Assembly (NCBI RefSeq): GCF_900107625.1 | Contig: NZ_FNQK01000009.1 | Span: 1 to 64,000, forward strand | Length of the DNA: 64,000 nucleotides | Source: Bizionia paragorgiae | Lineage (GTDB): Bacteria; Bacteroidota; Bacteroidia; Flavobacteriales; Flavobacteriaceae | Direction: 5' to 3' | Part shown: positions 1-7,966 of the stretch, piece by piece | How the letters are laid out: each line of letters starts with the position of its first letter | Numbering within the stretch: the stretch's first letter is position 1 | Position numbers and translations under genes: made by a program | The notes under the pieces: generated by a model | Databases searched by the model: none | The model's input: the letters and a program-made list of their open reading frames with translations, nothing else | Told to the model about the DNA's origin: nothing

Positions 1-2849
1 CTTACGTTGACATAAACCGTTTGTGGGTTAGAGATGTTTGTATAAGGTATTGGTAACGGATTTACTTGCGCATCGGCATCAGCTTGTGTTAAGTAATACG
101 TTACGGAGTAGTTGGGATTACCTCCTGAGATTTCATTATTCTTGATACTTAAATCAATTTCTGTAAAACCATCTGGAGTTCCATCGTCACAAACACCTAA
201 TACTGTTGGCGCTACCACCGTTGGCAATGGATATGTTGTTAAACTGTAAATCTGAGTTGCTGGACAAGCACCATTAGTGGTATACTCTACACCATAGGTT
301 GTGTCTGGCTGACCTCCTGTTACGGTTCCTGTTGTTGCATCTATCGTAGCACCATCGGTTGGCACAGGGTTTAAAGCATAAGTTCCTCCTGGTACCACTT
401 CTGAATCTACAATTCCGCCGTCGCATGTTGGAGTCATTGTAATCGTTGGGTCATCTACTGATAATACTGTAAGATCGAAAGTAGAAGACGCTGGGCACGT
501 ACCATTTGTTGTGTATTCTATAGTATACGTTGTTCCCGATGTACCTCCCGTTACAGCTCCTGTTGAAGGGTCTATTACTGCAGCATCTGTTGGTACAGGG
601 TTAAACGTATATGTTCCTCCTGCCATAGCAAAAGAATCTACAGTACCTCCGTCGCAGGTAGCCATCATAGAGAATGATGGGTCGTCAAGCTGGTTTACAA
701 CTAAATTAAAAACAGGAGTAGGTGAAACCACAAAACAACCTAAACCAGAAACACCATCTACACGAACATAAATAGGCTCTGGGTTCGTAACATTATTATA
801 TGGACTTACTAAAGCATTCGCACCTGCATTAGCATCAGCTAGTGTTAAATAATAGGTTACTAGATAATCAGTATTGGACTGAGCTCCTAGGATAATTGCA
901 TTTTGAGTCTCCAAATCAAATGGTTCAGTTCCATCATTAGAAGGGTCATCACAGGTTACCATATCCGGAGCTGGGTTAATAATAGGAGGTGCAATAACAT
1001 TCAAGGTAAATGTTTCTGTTTCAAAACAACCTGAAGTTAGATATTCTATTCTTACATATATAGTTTGCGGTGTCCCTATTACAGCACTAGATGTGTAAGT
1101 ATCTGGGTTAGGAATTGCATTAGTATTGGCATCTGCATCTGCTTGAGACTCAAAATAAGTTATAATTTGCTCAGTAGGATTCGCTGCTGGAGCATTAATA
1201 ACCGTATCATTTTCTGTTAGGTCAAAAACATAAGGAGGCGTTCCTAAATCACAAGCATATAAATCATTGGGCTCATCGGTTACAATTTCCGGTAAAACGT
1301 CTATACAAACTACTTCTGTATATTCACATCCAAAATTGTCAGTTGTTCTATACGTATAACAGAACTGCCCAGCTGTTGGCGGTGTCACAGTAATGGTATT
1401 TCCAGCTGTAGCCGTAATTGTAGGATCTGGATCCCAAGCTTCAGTTACGGTTTGTGGTGTAAAAGATAACTCGGGTGGTTGTAATGCTGGATCAAATTGA
1501 ATACTCCAAGAAAAGATATAACCATTATCAATGGACATATTATCAATTATTTGAATAGTCCAATCTCCATTTAAAGGACTTCCTAACAAGGATCCAAAAC
1601 CACCTTCTGGCAAATACGTTCCAGGTGTTATAGAATTATTTGGTGGATTACTCCCTGCGGTAATAGTTGGTCCATTTTCTAAAGTAACTGTACCCGTCGT
1701 GGAAAAGCAATAGTCTGCTCCGATCCCTGGTGTTGCAGACCCATCATCGTTAGCTCCTCCTAAATAAGTTCCACCACCACCAGGATAGCCTTTTAACACG
1801 GCTATTTGTCCAGAAGGGCTAATTATATTAATATCTAAATCTCCCAAAAATGAATGCTCCATATTGACACAAATCGCGACTATTTGATTAACGTCAGTAA
1901 GTGTCTGAGCTGAATCATAACAGTCCACAGTAACAGAGGTTTCATAAGCAGCACCACTACCATCTGGTAAAAATGTAGTTCCACTTACAGGAGGCGTACA
2001 ATCATTAAGAAACTCGGTAGGTGTTACCACACCGTTTAAGGTAGTAGACTCACCAAAACAAATGGTGGCGTCAACGGCTTCCGTACCCGTAAAATCGGGT
2101 TCAGTACCCACTTGAATAACTTGGTTAATTAAATTGGTATTAGTACAACCTGTTCCCGGATCAGGATCTGTATTTGAATCGGTAATATTTAAATTCACTA
2201 AATAAACACCTGGATTAGAGTAGGAAAAAGTTGCTGTTTGGCCAGGTACCGTATTACCATCGCCTAAATCCCATTCATAAGTCGCTCCCGTTCCATCGGC
2301 AGAAAAAACACCACTACCAGTAAACGTAACTTCTTCCCCAGGACAAAGCCATATATACCCATCTCCATTAGGCGTAACACTTGTACTGTCTAATTGGGAT
2401 GTTATAGTTTGACAAGGAGCAAAACAAGAAATATCTGCTGCCCAACCTGATGTAGTAGCACCATCTCCATTAGATGTAAAAACAATAGTTATACACCCTG
2501 TAGGATTACTTGGTGTTGCAGAAACAAAACCTGGATTAGCAGCGGCTCCTCCTCCTGAAAAGCTACCAAAGGCATTTGCTGTAGTATCATCACCGTCATA
2601 AATGATAATAGAATCTAAATTTTGCTGGGTACTAAATGCAGTAAAATCTAGCTGGATTTGATTACCCGGTTCATCAGGACAAAGAGTTAGAGTAAAATCT
2701 TCATTATCACTGTAATTTGCGGCCGGACCACCAGAATCGTAAAAAGTTCCTGAACAAATACTTACAGTCCCATTTTGCATTAAAACATCTTGAGAAAACA
2801 CAACAGTGCTTATAAAAATAAATGTGAGTAAAAAGGTGATTTTTTTCAT
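1..2849 (-). CDS. Large secreted multidomain adhesin-like protein (CUB, PKD, P-domain, Ig-like repeats), 3' end outside window
   Basis: The reading frame is open from the ATG at 2849 to the window edge, giving 949 complete codons; the C-terminus is missing. Residues 1-20 form a signal peptide ending in VVFSQ. A CUB-like domain follows (about 32-143), then a PKD domain (about 150-225, with YEWDLGDG), then a proprotein-convertase P-domain (about 290-430, with HSFLGDLDINIISPSG). The remainder is cysteine-containing Ig-like modules, two of them adjacent 77-residue tandem copies. Such proteins in Flavobacteriia are exported by Sec and usually carried to the surface by the type IX system through a C-terminal domain; here that end would lie beyond base 1, so this is inference. 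The start is 11 bp downstream of the small secreted protein gene at 2861-3325, suggesting one transcript. Ligand and exact role are unknown. Confidence 0.85.
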   Translation of the reverse strand, partial: MKKITFLLTFIFISTVVFSQDVLMQNGTVSICSGTFYDSGGPAANYSDNEDFTLTLCPDEPGNQIQLDFTAFSTQQNLDSIIIYDGDDTTANAFGSFSGGGAAANPGFVSATPSNPTGCITIVFTSNGDGATTSGWAADISCFAPCQTITSQLDSTSVTPNGDGYIWLCPGEEVTFTGSGVFSADGTGATYEWDLGDGNTVPGQTATFSYSNPGVYLVNLNITDSNTDPDPGTGCTNTNLINQVIQVGTEPDFTGTEAVDATICFGESTTLNGVVTPTEFLNDCTPPVSGTTFLPDGSGAAYETSVTVDCYDSAQTLTDVNQIVAICVNMEHSFLGDLDINIISPSGQIAVLKGYPGGGGTYLGGANDDGSATPGIGADYCFSTTGTVTLENGPTITAGSNPPNNSITPGTYLPEGGFGSLLGSPLNGDWTIQIIDNMSIDNGYIFSWSIQFDPALQPPELSFTPQTVTEAWDPDPTITATAGNTITVTPPTAGQFCYTYRTTDNFGCEYTEVVCIDVLPEIVTDEPNDLYACDLGTPPYVFDLTENDTVINAPAANPTEQIITYFESQADADANTNAIPNPDTYTSSAVIGTPQTIYVRIEYLTSGCFETETFTLNVIAPPIINPAPDMVTCDDPSNDGTEPFDLETQNAIILGAQSNTDYLVTYYLTLADANAGANALVSPYNNVTNPEPIYVRVDGVSGLGCFVVSPTPVFNLVVNQLDDPSFSMMATCDGGTVDSFAMAGGTYTFNPVPTDAAVIDPSTGAVTGGTSGTTYTIEYTTNGTCPASSTFDLTVLSVDDPTITMTPTCDGGIVDSEVVPGGTYALNPVPTDGATIDATTGTVTGGQPDTTYGVEYTTNGACPATQIYSLTTYPLPTVVAPTVLGVCDDGTPDGFTEIDLSIKNNEISGGNPNYSVTYYLTQADADAQVNPLPIPYTNISNPQTVYVNV
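222..683 (-). repeat. Two tandem 231-bp coding repeats in the adhesin
   Basis: Bases 453-683 and 222-452 encode consecutive 77-residue modules. They begin DPSFSMMATCDGG and DPTITMTPTCDGG, share NPVPTD and IEYTTNG/VEYTTNG, and each has two cysteines. They are diverged tandem duplicates in frame with the protein, not a CRISPR or intergenic repeat. Confidence 0.85.
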
Positions 2850-2860
2850 TGTGTTATCTA

Positions 2861-3325
2861 TTATTGATGTTGAGACTTAATATGAATAAAATAATTGGTG
2901 TTGTCTATACGATAAACACTAGACCTTTTTCCAAAAAATTGAAGATTATATTTCAAAACATTAAAAGAATCTTCATTATACGAGCTATCCATCGTTAAAT
3001 TTGGATTATAAACTTTAATTAAACCTGTTTCACTTAATAATTTATATTTTTCAGGATAATTTACTAACGATGGCATTTGTTTAATAATCACTCTATTTCT
3101 TAGTAAGTTTTTAAAATCTTTGACGCGTTGTGGTCGACTTAAAACCTCTTTTTCTAAATTATTCCCATAAACTTCTTTCAACATTTTTAATTCTTTCGTT
3201 GTTAATGGAGCCTTAACATTGTCCTTGTATTTCACAAGCGCAAGAGGCTGCTTGGTTACCGATTGAGCCTTAACATTATAAGTGCTCAAAGTCAGCATAA
3301 ACACTAAAGTGTAGAGTAATTTCAT
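2861..3325 (-). CDS. Small secreted protein of unknown function
   Basis: This 154-residue protein has a clear Sec signal peptide (MKLLYTLVFMLTLSTYNVKAQ) and a mature region of about 133 residues rich in lysine and asparagine, with no cysteine, membrane segment or motif that I recognise. The length and composition suggest a periplasmic or secreted protein. It ends 11 bp before the large adhesin gene and is probably co-transcribed with it, so it may assist or accompany that surface protein; this is inferred only from position. The upstream region has no full match to TAnnTTTG (the nearest is TATTTTTA). No family assignment is made. Confidence 0.75.
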   Translation of the reverse strand: MKLLYTLVFMLTLSTYNVKAQSVTKQPLALVKYKDNVKAPLTTKELKMLKEVYGNNLEKEVLSRPQRVKDFKNLLRNRVIIKQMPSLVNYPEKYKLLSETGLIKVYNPNLTMDSSYNEDSFNVLKYNLQFFGKRSSVYRIDNTNYFIHIKSQHQ

Positions 3326-3458
3326 AGTTGTTTTTTATATTATAGGGTCTAAAAATAAGTAAAATATCTTTAACATTATGTTAATATAATATTCTGTTAA
3401 TTATATAACAATTCAAATTTAAAAACCCCTACCTCTTATCTATGATTTTTTTATTACT

Positions 3459-3466
3459 TATCTTTG
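3459..3466 (+). promoter_or_regulatory. Promoter -7 element for folE
   Basis: TATCTTTG matches the Bacteroidota -7 consensus TAnnTTTG exactly and lies 24 bp before the folE ATG at 3491. No TTG is present at the expected -33 distance. Confidence 0.5.
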
Positions 3467-3490
3467 CTTTTTAATTATTTTACTGGATTA

Positions 3491-4168
3491 ATGGAAATTG
3501 ATAATACAACAAAAAATCACGATTCAATTGGTGAAAACCACGTAGGTACTTCAGCCGATACACCTATGAAAGCCGATGCTTTTAAATTAACAAGCGCCGA
3601 AAAAATTGAAATCATAAAAGACGATGTCCGTCATATCATGGAGACCTTAGGCCTTGATTTAACAGACGATAGTTTAAGTGGCACACCAAACCGTGTTGCA
3701 AAGATGTTTGTAAATGAGATTTTTGGTGGTTTAGACCCTCAAAAAAAACCTAGTGCATCGACTTTTGATAACAAATATAAGTATGGCGAAATGCTGGTAG
3801 AGAAAAACATTACGGTGTATTCTACTTGCGAACACCATTTATTACCTATTGTTGGTCGTGCGCATATTGCCTACATTTCTAACGGGACTGTCGTTGGTTT
3901 ATCAAAAATGAATCGTATTGTAGACTATTTCGCTAAACGTCCGCAAGTACAAGAACGTCTAACAATACAAGTGGTTAAAGAATTACAAAAGGTATTAAAT
4001 ACCGAAGATGTCGCTTGTGTAATCGACGCTAAACACCTGTGTGTAAATTCGCGTGGTATTAGAGATATCGAAAGTAGCACTGTAACTTCAGAGTTTGGTG
4101 GTCAATTTAAAAATAAGGACATCAAAAGAGAATTCTTAGATTATATTAAATTAGACACAACCTTCTAG
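3491..4168 (+). CDS. folE: GTP cyclohydrolase I
   Basis: FolE converts GTP to 7,8-dihydroneopterin triphosphate, the first step of tetrahydrofolate synthesis and also a source of queuosine precursors. The 225-residue protein carries the zinc site CEHHLLP (Cys113, His116) with Cys184 in KHLCVNSRG, plus the conserved [10 protein letters not shown] segment. I chose the ATG at 3491; a TTG 27 bp upstream is also in frame but overlaps the likely -7 element. The N-terminal 35 residues before SAEKIE are not part of the catalytic fold and look disordered. It is followed after 31 bp by cysS on the same strand. queE (21152-21781) and folD (27841-28725) in this window act in related pathways. Confidence 0.95.
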   Translation: MEIDNTTKNHDSIGENHVGTSADTPMKADAFKLTSAEKIEIIKDDVRHIMETLGLDLTDDSLSGTPNRVAKMFVNEIFGGLDPQKKPSASTFDNKYKYGEMLVEKNITVYSTCEHHLLPIVGRAHIAYISNGTVVGLSKMNRIVDYFAKRPQVQERLTIQVVKELQKVLNTEDVACVIDAKHLCVNSRGIRDIESSTVTSEFGGQFKNKDIKREFLDYIKLDTTF

Positions 4169-4199
4169 TTTAAACGTAACTTATTATAACGTATACCCA

Positions 4200-5681
4200 A
4201 TGCAGCTTTATAAAAACCAAGATATTAAGATCTACAATTCGCTAAGCGGAAAAAAGGAACCTTTTCAAACTATTACCGACGGTTATGTGGGTATGTACGT
4301 TTGCGGCCCTACCGTCTATAGTCACGTACATCTTGGTAATGTAAGGACTTTTATGTCTTTCGATATGGTTTTTAGATACCTAAAACATTTAGGTTATAAA
4401 GTGCGTTATGTACGTAACATCACCGATGCTGGCCATTTAGAAAATGACGCGGACGCTGGTGAAGACAAAATAACCAAGAAAGCTCGTTTAGAGGAAATTG
4501 AACCTATGGAAGTTGTGCAACGTTACACCGTAGATTTTCATAATATTCTAAACCTTTTTAATTTTTTACCGCCAAGTATCGAGCCGACTGCTACAGGGCA
4601 TATTATAGAGCAGATAGAATTAATCAAGACCATTATCGATAACGGTTTTGCTTATGAAGTTAACGGTTCGGTGTATTTTGATGTTCATAAATATAACGAG
4701 ACCAATAACTACGGAATTTTAAGTAAACGTAAATTAGAAGACCTTATTCATAATACGCGTGAGTTGGACGGGCAAAGTGACAAAAAGAGCCCTCAGGATT
4801 TCGCGCTTTGGAAAAAAGCTGAACCGCAACATATTATGCGCTGGCCTTCACCATGGAGTGATGGATTTCCAGGTTGGCATTTGGAATGTACGGCGATGAG
4901 CACTAAATACTTAGGTGATCATTTTGATATTCACGGTGGTGGAATGGATTTAAAGTTCCCACATCACGAGTGTGAAATCGCACAAAACCAGGCTGCCAAA
5001 GGTCAATCGCCTGTTAATTATTGGATGCATGCCAATATGCTAGAACTTAACGGTGCTAGAATGTCTAAAAGCACAGGGAATATAATTAACCCTACCGAAC
5101 TACTTACAGGTCATAACGACATCATGTCTAAAGCCTACAGTCCGAGTGTGATTCGTTTCTTTATGATGCAAGCTGGGTACCGTAGTGTTTTGGATTTAAC
5201 AGATGCTGGCTTATCAGCAAGTGAAAAAGGGTTTAACCGTTTATTAGAAGCTATTTCAGAGTTAGAATCTTTAAATGCTTCAGAAAAATCAACTCTAGAC
5301 ATTGAAAGTTGGAAGCAGAAATGCTACGACGCCATGAACGACGATTTCAATACACCAATTTTAATCGCTCATTTATTTGATGCTGTCAAATACATAAACC
5401 AAATTAAGGAAGGGTCTCAAAGTATATCTGCTACAGATTTAAACACTTTTAAAACAACACTACACGCCTTTGTTTTTGAAGTCTTAGGACTAACTAACAC
5501 AACAGAAGCTGCTGCAGATACAGATAAATTAACGGGCGCGGTAAACGTTTTAATTAAACTACGTCAAGAAGCTAGAGCCAATAAGAACTTTGCGCTTTCA
5601 GATCAAATACGTGATGAGCTTGCTGAAGCTGGTATTCAATTAAAAGACAGCCGAGACGGTACAAGTTTCTCGGTGAATTAA
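4200..5681 (+). CDS. cysS: Cysteinyl-tRNA synthetase
   Basis: CysS charges tRNA-Cys with cysteine in the cytoplasm. The 493-residue protein is of the usual family length. It has the class I signature HVHLGN (residues 42-47) next to the zinc-binding Cys35 in VCGPTVYSH, further zinc ligands in WHLECTAMS and [12 protein letters not shown], and RMSKS at about 287-291. The C-terminal DALR-like helical region ends in [17 protein letters not shown], typical of CysS. It starts with ATG, 31 bp after folE, and is followed by yidD after 32 bp, so the three genes are probably one transcript. Confidence 0.97.
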   Translation: MQLYKNQDIKIYNSLSGKKEPFQTITDGYVGMYVCGPTVYSHVHLGNVRTFMSFDMVFRYLKHLGYKVRYVRNITDAGHLENDADAGEDKITKKARLEEIEPMEVVQRYTVDFHNILNLFNFLPPSIEPTATGHIIEQIELIKTIIDNGFAYEVNGSVYFDVHKYNETNNYGILSKRKLEDLIHNTRELDGQSDKKSPQDFALWKKAEPQHIMRWPSPWSDGFPGWHLECTAMSTKYLGDHFDIHGGGMDLKFPHHECEIAQNQAAKGQSPVNYWMHANMLELNGARMSKSTGNIINPTELLTGHNDIMSKAYSPSVIRFFMMQAGYRSVLDLTDAGLSASEKGFNRLLEAISELESLNASEKSTLDIESWKQKCYDAMNDDFNTPILIAHLFDAVKYINQIKEGSQSISATDLNTFKTTLHAFVFEVLGLTNTTEAAADTDKLTGAVNVLIKLRQEARANKNFALSDQIRDELAEAGIQLKDSRDGTSFSVN

Positions 5682-5713
5682 TTGACCTCTAGTACGGCCT
5701 AAACTTCAACAAC

Positions 5714-5956
5714 GTGAAAAAAATTCTAATCGCCCCTTTTTTATTTATAATTAAGGTGTATCAGACCTTTATTTCACCATTCACACCAGCCACTTGCCGG
5801 TACCAACCCACCTGCTCCCATTACACCAAGGAAGCTTTACAGGTGCACGGTTTATTAAAAGGTGGTACACTCGCATTAAAACGCATCTTTAGTTGTCATC
5901 CCTGGGGTGGCAGCGGGTATGATCCTGTACCTGAAAAGAAAAACGACAAGGATTAG
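5714..5956 (+). CDS. yidD: YidD membrane protein insertion efficiency factor
   Basis: YidD is a small amphipathic inner-membrane-associated protein that assists YidC-dependent insertion. The 80-residue sequence contains the family pattern [37 protein letters not shown], with the three conserved cysteines. The start is GTG at 5714; no ATG precedes the conserved MKKILIAPF region, so GTG is the natural choice. In many bacteria yidD lies beside rnpA and yidC; here it follows cysS instead, probably as the last gene of the folE-cysS-yidD transcript, and is followed by a strong bidirectional terminator. Confidence 0.93.
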   Translation: MKKILIAPFLFIIKVYQTFISPFTPATCRYQPTCSHYTKEALQVHGLLKGGTLALKRIFSCHPWGGSGYDPVPEKKNDKD

Positions 5957-6081
5957 CTGCACAACTTTTAGAAGTGATAACATCAGCCCATACTCTAGCT
6001 TGCATACACCAACAAACCAACTTATTAAACGGATAATATCTTTCACTAAAATAATTGGTGATTCCGTATTTAAAAACATAA

Positions 6082-6115
6082 AAAAGCACACTATATTAAT
6101 GTATAGTGTGCTTTT
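6082..6115. terminator. Bidirectional terminator between yidD and the DUF192 gene
   Basis: A perfect 14-bp stem (6082-6095 and 6102-6115, core GCACACTATA) with a 6-base loop is flanked by A-rich sequence on the left and T-rich sequence on the right, so it can end transcription from both convergent sides. Confidence 0.85.
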
Positions 6116-6138
6116 TTTATTTGTAAAAGATTTGGGTT

Positions 6139-6630
6139 CTATAGTGCGAAAAAGTCGATGGTGTCCCCTACTTCAAGGTTCCATTTTTTAGACAGACCCG
6201 CATTAATTTCTAACACGTATTGTGCAGAGCCGTTAGAAGGTAAAGACGACTCATCCATTGGTTTCGCATCTTTTTGCATACTTATAATAGTGCTATTTTC
6301 ATCCAAGAAAATAATATCCAGTGGTATATATGTGTTACGCATATAAAAGCCACGAGGTGCACTATTTGGAAAAACAAAAAGCATCCCTTGGTGGTCTTTT
6401 AATTCATTTCTATACATTAAACCTAGATCACGCTCTGTCTGTGATGTTGCTAACTCGATATCCAAACGTTGAATTAAAGAGTCCGTTCCTTTTTTTAACA
6501 AGCTTAACTCCCCTTCTTTAGTAAAAGGAACTTCTACTTGTTTAATAACTTGTTTCTCTTCTTTACAAGAAGTTGTTAACAAAGTAACACACATACTTAA
6601 AAGTAGAATATACATTGAATACACTTTCAT
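6139..6630 (-). CDS. DUF192 family lipoprotein
   Basis: This 163-residue protein starts with a lipoprotein signal peptide whose lipobox is LTTSC (Cys at about residue 22). The mature part is a DUF192 domain, recognisable from ERDLGLMYRNEL, GMLFVFPNSAPRGFYMRNTYIPLDIIFLDE and the terminal VGDTIDF segment. DUF192 proteins are small beta-rich envelope proteins with no settled biochemical role. The gene begins 2 bp after lgt stops, so it is co-transcribed with the enzyme that lipidates its own product. It ends before the convergent terminator shared with yidD. Confidence 0.9.
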   Translation of the reverse strand: MKVYSMYILLLSMCVTLLTTSCKEEKQVIKQVEVPFTKEGELSLLKKGTDSLIQRLDIELATSQTERDLGLMYRNELKDHQGMLFVFPNSAPRGFYMRNTYIPLDIIFLDENSTIISMQKDAKPMDESSLPSNGSAQYVLEINAGLSKKWNLEVGDTIDFFAL

Positions 6631-6632
6631 AA

Positions 6633-7559
6633 CTAACTCACTTTAGTTTTTGGCTTGTATACAAACATAAAATACAGACCGATAATTATAAAAGGAATAC
6701 TTAACCATTGCCCTGTGTTTAATAACCAGTCGGCACGCTCTGCATTCTGTGGTTCTTTAACAAATTCAACAAAGAATCTTACCGACCAAAGCAGGACTAA
6801 AAAGAGACCGAATAAAAAGCCTGTTTGTTCTGATTTTTTGGTTTTTATATAGAAAAACAATAAGATTAAAAACACAAATACATAGCATGCAGCTTCGTAT
6901 AATTGTGCGGGATGTCTAAACGGCACGGCTTCTAATAAACTTGCAAATTGCGGATTATCGGTTACTGCGGCATAGGCTTCCTTATAGTTTTTTATACCTG
7001 TAAGCTGAACAATTTCGCGCTTACCATAAAACTCCTGAACGAAACGCACCCCAAAAGGTGAGTCGGTAATTTTACCTATAATTTCTGAATTGATAAAGTT
7101 TCCAAAACGGATAAAAACGGCACCAGAAGCTACGGGAATCACAATGCGATCAAGAATCCACATAAGCGATTTATACTTGTATTTACGACGGTACAAGTAC
7201 ATACCTATAATTATACCTATTGCTGCACCGTGACTTGCTAATCCTGAGAAGCCTGAGAATTCAAACTCTGGGACGAAGTGAAACGGTAAAAACACACTAA
7301 AAAAATCTTGTGTAAACAATTCGGACTGATAAAATATAACATGCCCTAAACGCGCCCCTAGCATGGTCGCCAACACCGTATAAACAAATAACGGATCAAG
7401 ATATTCGATATTTATTTTTTCTCTTATAAAAATGCGCTTCATGACCTGCCAACCTATAACAAAGGCAGCAACCCACATTAGACTGTAGAAATGAATTTTA
7501 AAATTACCTACGATATCTATTCCTGTTAAAGGATTCCAATCGAATGTTAGTAAGTACAT
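6633..7559 (-). CDS. lgt: Prolipoprotein diacylglyceryl transferase
   Basis: Lgt transfers diacylglycerol from phosphatidylglycerol to the lipobox cysteine of prolipoproteins in the inner membrane, the first step of lipoprotein maturation. The 308-residue protein has seven or so hydrophobic segments and the family signatures SHGAAIGI (catalytic-region His) and FIRFGNFINSEIIG, which carries the essential arginine and asparagine. Its substrates in this window include the DUF192 protein next door (LTTSC), the lipoprotein at 23434 (LFTSC) and the repeat lipoprotein at 30356 (LTFTSC). The 2-bp spacing to the DUF192 gene indicates an operon. A weak -7-like TATATTTA lies about 20 bp upstream. Confidence 0.96.
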   Translation of the reverse strand: MYLLTFDWNPLTGIDIVGNFKIHFYSLMWVAAFVIGWQVMKRIFIREKINIEYLDPLFVYTVLATMLGARLGHVIFYQSELFTQDFFSVFLPFHFVPEFEFSGFSGLASHGAAIGIIIGMYLYRRKYKYKSLMWILDRIVIPVASGAVFIRFGNFINSEIIGKITDSPFGVRFVQEFYGKREIVQLTGIKNYKEAYAAVTDNPQFASLLEAVPFRHPAQLYEAACYVFVFLILLFFYIKTKKSEQTGFLFGLFLVLLWSVRFFVEFVKEPQNAERADWLLNTGQWLSIPFIIIGLYFMFVYKPKTKVS

Positions 7560-7911
7560 AGATTTGTTTTTTGGTATGTAAATATAGTATTTATAGCTAA
7601 TTTTTCATCGTTTCTTACCAAAGGATTAACGTTATTTATTATCTAAGCACTGTATTATTTATGTCTTATTAGTAAACCTTTTATAAACAGCTATTCGTTT
7701 TTGAGGAAGCTCGTATACTAGTTTGCTCTATAAAGTATGTACTAAATTAAGAAGTATCCATTTACTCCTGTTTTTTTTATAGGCATTCGTAGCTTATTTC
7801 GTAGTTGTAAGGTACGTTTGATCGCTCCTAATATTTTTGGGAAGCGATTAGTGAAAACCAGACTTGCATTTCGCATGGCACCCCTCTAATGTCTTAAAAC
7901 TGGAGTATAAA
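7560..7911. other. Gene-free interval between lgt and the secDF terminator
   Basis: I see no convincing coding frame here. The lgt promoter presumably lies near 7575-7600. The part at 7820-7905 can form a short hairpin (ATCGCT at 7821-7826 with AGCGAT at 7843-7848) and a longer CCAGAC/GTCT...CTGG pairing (7858-7903), but nothing that matches a known RNA family. Confidence 0.4.
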
Positions 7912-7945
7912 AAAAGCCTTTCAAGATTACTCCTGAAAGGCTTTT
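7912..7945 (-). terminator. secDF terminator
   Basis: A perfect 12-bp stem with core GCCTTTCA (7912-7923 and 7934-7945) and a 10-base loop is followed, on the minus strand, by a T run. It lies 21 bp after the secDF stop codon. Confidence 0.85.
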
Positions 7946-7966
7946 ATTTTTACAAATTGAGAATTA

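Noticed and set aside
222-683. Repeated DNA that might be a CRISPR array
   Set aside because: Units are 231 bp, in frame, and encode Ig-like protein modules; there are no short identical repeats with unique spacers.
511-771. Plus-strand open frame of 86 codons
   Set aside because: It lies opposite the adhesin gene, has no signal or start context, and its composition is that of an antisense frame.
3464-3490. TTG start for folE
   Set aside because: It overlaps the likely -7 element TATCTTTG and the added residues are not conserved in the family; ATG at 3491 is preferred.
5876-6191. Several overlapping open frames around the yidD end
   Set aside because: They cover the convergent terminator hairpin and the real yidD and DUF192 genes, and encode no recognisable protein.
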